DNA of 64,000 nt from JAKPQD01 sp029572965 (GTDB taxonomy: Bacteria > Bacteroidota > Bacteroidia > Bacteroidales > DTGW01): assembly GCA_035374585.1 (NCBI GenBank), contig DAOSPF010000004.1, forward strand, positions 17,326 through 81,325. The letters run 5' to 3'. Position numbers and translations under genes: made by a program. The notes below the pieces were generated by a model. It was not told where the DNA came from and did not search any database. It worked only from the letters and a program-made list of their open reading frames with translations. Every line of letters starts with the position of its first letter. Within the stretch, counting starts at the first letter, position 1. Of the stretch, positions 61,942 through 64,000 are shown one piece after another.

Positions 61942-63981
61942 CTAATTATCTGTTTTTGAATATCGTAAAGGCCACCAGATTATGAACATAGAAACTGCCG
62001 CCAACACTATGAGGCTTATCATAAAACTTGGATTTTTAAAGAAATAGAAATAATCTGTCAAGAATATATCAAAGCCCCTAAAGCCGGCAAGGAATAGTCC
62101 CATCAAAGCTTCCCCGGCAATCAGTCCCGAAGCAATAAGTATCCCTACATTTTCAGCTATTGCTTTACGCTCGGGCGAATATTTATTTCTGTCCGCTATC
62201 ATATCTGCAATACCTTTTAACATGCCCCCAATGAATATAGCAAAAGTAGTTTGCAAAGGAAGGTAAATGCCTACACAAATAAGCATAGGGCTTTTGGCCT
62301 GCATCAAAATTAATGATGCCCCTAATAGCATCCCTGCAATAATTAAAGGCCAAGCCATATCGCCCCCAACAATTCCTTTTGAAAGAAGAGCCATCAGGCC
62401 TGCTTGCGGGGCCGAAAGATTTGAACTTCCAAAACCGCCCTGGTATCCGTCGCGCACACCCTGGGCAATATCTCCGTTGTTCAATAGCACTAAGACCCCA
62501 AACATAACTAATGACGATAGAATTACCCCAACAATATCTCCAGTTTGCATTTTCCAAGGTGTACCGCCAAGGATATGTCCGGCTTTTAGGTCTTGCAGCA
62601 TCTCTCCGGCTACAGCTGCCGAAACACAAACGATAGCAGCAACACCTAATACAGCTGCAACACCTTCTTGCCCTCTTACTCCCATCAAAACCATAATTAA
62701 TGCAGTTACTACAAGAGCTGTTAATGTCAATCCGCTTATTGGATTATTGCTTGACCCCATAATACCTACCAGGTAACCTGATACTGCTGCAAAGAAAAAG
62801 GCCAGTATAAGTAAAACTGTTGCCGCCACAAATGCTACTAATAATGTAGTGTGAAAAATAAAAAATGTGATGATAAATGTAAGAATCGCTACTCCAAATA
62901 TACCAAGAAGTATCCATCCAAAACTTAGATCCTTTTCATTTCTGGGAATATTTAATTCGTGGCCTGCCATGGCTTTTTTTACATCTCCAACAGAACGGCT
63001 TACTCCCGCAATGAGGCTCTTGCGCATTTTAAACAAGGTGTAAAATGCCCCAACTAACATACCCCCAATAGCAATTGGCTTTACAATATATCTGGCTATT
63101 TGAGCTATTAAGCCTATTGTTATGCTTTGTTCAGCCTGGTCGGGGCTAATTCCGGGATTGGCAGCAATCATGGCTGTTTTTAAACTTTCCATATCAATCC
63201 CCGGGAGCAAAAAGTATAATATCATCGGGATTAAAATACCCCATGCTAAAATACCTCCACTAAAGTTCAATGCTGCCAAACGCGGGCCAATGATGTAACC
63301 CACGCCAAGATATGCAGGGCTGATTTCAGGAGATCCTGCCAGAATGCCTCCTTTGGCTTTAATGCTTGTGCCGGTTATAGTTTGTTTTGCAAAAACGATA
63401 AATTTGTCCCAATAGACAGCAAAAAACCTCAACTCGCCCAATAATTTAACCAAGCCTCCTACGCCAATGGCAATAAATAAAAATTTTGAATTTCCGGCAG
63501 AAGAGCGTCCTGCTTTATGAATTTCGGCAGCAGCAACCGATTCGGGGAATGGCAGTTCTACATCGTCCACCATGATGCGCCTGAGCAACGCTACAAACAT
63601 GATCCCCAAAATCCCTCCTGCAATTAGTATTAAGCTTGCTGTGATATAATTGCCAGGGCTATAAAATGGATCCCAAAGTCCGGCTATATAAAAGGCCGGT
63701 AAAGTAAAAATTGCCCCTGCAGCAACCGACTCGCCTATTGACCCAACAGTACGGGCAAAGTTTTCTTCCAAAATTGTTCCGCGAAAGGCTTTTAAAATAG
63801 CAAGGCTTATTACAGCTGCCGGGTAGGTAGCTGCAATTGTCATCCCGGCTTTTAATCCCAGATAAGCATTGGCTGCCCCTAAAACTACGCTCAACACTAA
63901 GCCAATGAGCAATGCCCTAATGGTCATTTCAGCCATGTTTGTATTTGCAGGTACAAATGGCACAAATTTATTTTCTGACAT
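61942..63981 (-). CDS. OPT-family oligopeptide transporter
   Basis: 679 residues with about 15-16 hydrophobic helices, typical length for the OPT family. The N-terminal signature VPANTNMAEMTIRALLIGLVLSVVLGAANAYLGLKAGMTIAATYPAAVISLAILKAF and central ARTVGSIGESVAAGAIFTLPAFYI are clear OPT hallmarks, and GTPWKMQTGDIVG, MAWPLIIAGMLLGASLILM and the SPMLICVGIYLPLQTTFAIFIGG loop follow. Members move oligopeptides or metal chelates across the inner membrane, driven by protons. Its promoter would lie beyond 63981, near the window end; no partner is next to it. Confidence 0.9.
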   Translation of the reverse strand: MSENKFVPFVPANTNMAEMTIRALLIGLVLSVVLGAANAYLGLKAGMTIAATYPAAVISLAILKAFRGTILEENFARTVGSIGESVAAGAIFTLPAFYIAGLWDPFYSPGNYITASLILIAGGILGIMFVALLRRIMVDDVELPFPESVAAAEIHKAGRSSAGNSKFLFIAIGVGGLVKLLGELRFFAVYWDKFIVFAKQTITGTSIKAKGGILAGSPEISPAYLGVGYIIGPRLAALNFSGGILAWGILIPMILYFLLPGIDMESLKTAMIAANPGISPDQAEQSITIGLIAQIARYIVKPIAIGGMLVGAFYTLFKMRKSLIAGVSRSVGDVKKAMAGHELNIPRNEKDLSFGWILLGIFGVAILTFIITFFIFHTTLLVAFVAATVLLILAFFFAAVSGYLVGIMGSSNNPISGLTLTALVVTALIMVLMGVRGQEGVAAVLGVAAIVCVSAAVAGEMLQDLKAGHILGGTPWKMQTGDIVGVILSSLVMFGVLVLLNNGDIAQGVRDGYQGGFGSSNLSAPQAGLMALLSKGIVGGDMAWPLIIAGMLLGASLILMQAKSPMLICVGIYLPLQTTFAIFIGGMLKGIADMIADRNKYSPERKAIAENVGILIASGLIAGEALMGLFLAGFRGFDIFLTDYFYFFKNPSFMISLIVLAAVSMFIIWWPLRYSKTDN

Positions 63982-64000
63982 AATCTAAAAATTTTCTAAG

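Noticed and set aside
62267..62776. 169-codon plus-strand frame, rich in Pro/Ile/Thr
   Set aside because: Antisense to the OPT transporter, a common mirror pattern of hydrophobic membrane genes.

Overview
The window is a 64 kb, AT-rich chromosomal segment from a member of the Bacteroidota, probably class Bacteroidia; the order cannot be fixed from the sequence. The evidence is a SusC/SusD pair, several TonB-dependent or DUF-type Bacteroidota envelope families, C-terminal type IX secretion (T9SS) sorting domains, a T9SS plug protein, promoters of the Bacteroidota type (TTG about 19-21 nt before TAnnTTTG), few Shine-Dalgarno sequences, and tRNA genes with no encoded CCA. Signs of recent transfer are limited: no transposase, integrase, phage structural gene, rRNA or CRISPR array is visible.

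Layout. 1-2292: the 5' part of a B12-dependent ribonucleotide reductase, cut by the window edge. 2.6-5.7 kb: a secreted SGNH-like protein with a structured leader, the murein-recycling ligase mpl, a small barrel protein, and tRNA-Glu. 6-9.3 kb: a TonB-dependent receptor with a DUF4249 lipoprotein. 9.4-15.6 kb: a lipoprotein, a cupin protein, an aldo/keto reductase, a TPR-FGE-like protein, and an ICMT-type methyltransferase. 15.9-27.9 kb, all on the minus strand: a surface-polysaccharide region made of a hybrid sensor kinase with WcaF-like and GT2 genes, a ROK sugar kinase, two tandem Wzi/RemB-like outer-membrane proteins, a WecA-type initiating transferase, a GH1 glycosidase and a flippase. 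28-39.9 kb: two small unknowns, SusC/SusD, then two divergent paralogues joining a CxxCH haem-c motif to a PD40 propeller (one also carries TPRs). 40.4-43.8 kb: AT-rich secreted-protein genes, including a tail-fibre-like T9SS gene broken by one in-frame stop and a papain-like secreted cysteine protease. 43.8-47.7 kb: holB and a small envelope operon. 47.9-53 kb: sodB, then uppP-truB-queA-T9SS plug, and gmhA. 53.6-58.7 kb: an LtaS-like sulfatase-fold enzyme and a TPR histidine kinase with its NarL-type regulator. 58.7-59.15 kb: tandem duplicated non-coding units. 59.2-64 kb: a LiaF-like protein, grpE-dnaJ, tRNA-Cys and an OPT-family transporter.

How the genes fit together. Most of the window serves the cell envelope: precursor recycling (mpl, uppP), glycan assembly (wecA, flippase, GT2, WcaF-like, gmhA), nutrient import (SusC/D, TonB receptor, OPT) and secretion to the surface (T9SS plug and cargo). 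The least ordinary parts are non-coding: a 40-bp element found almost identically about 50 kb apart in opposite orientations and always reading toward a downstream gene, a 140-bp MITE-like element, and duplicated small-RNA-like units. The divergent haem/propeller pair beside SusC/D is the most interesting protein-coding context. All functional names come from motif reading without database searches.
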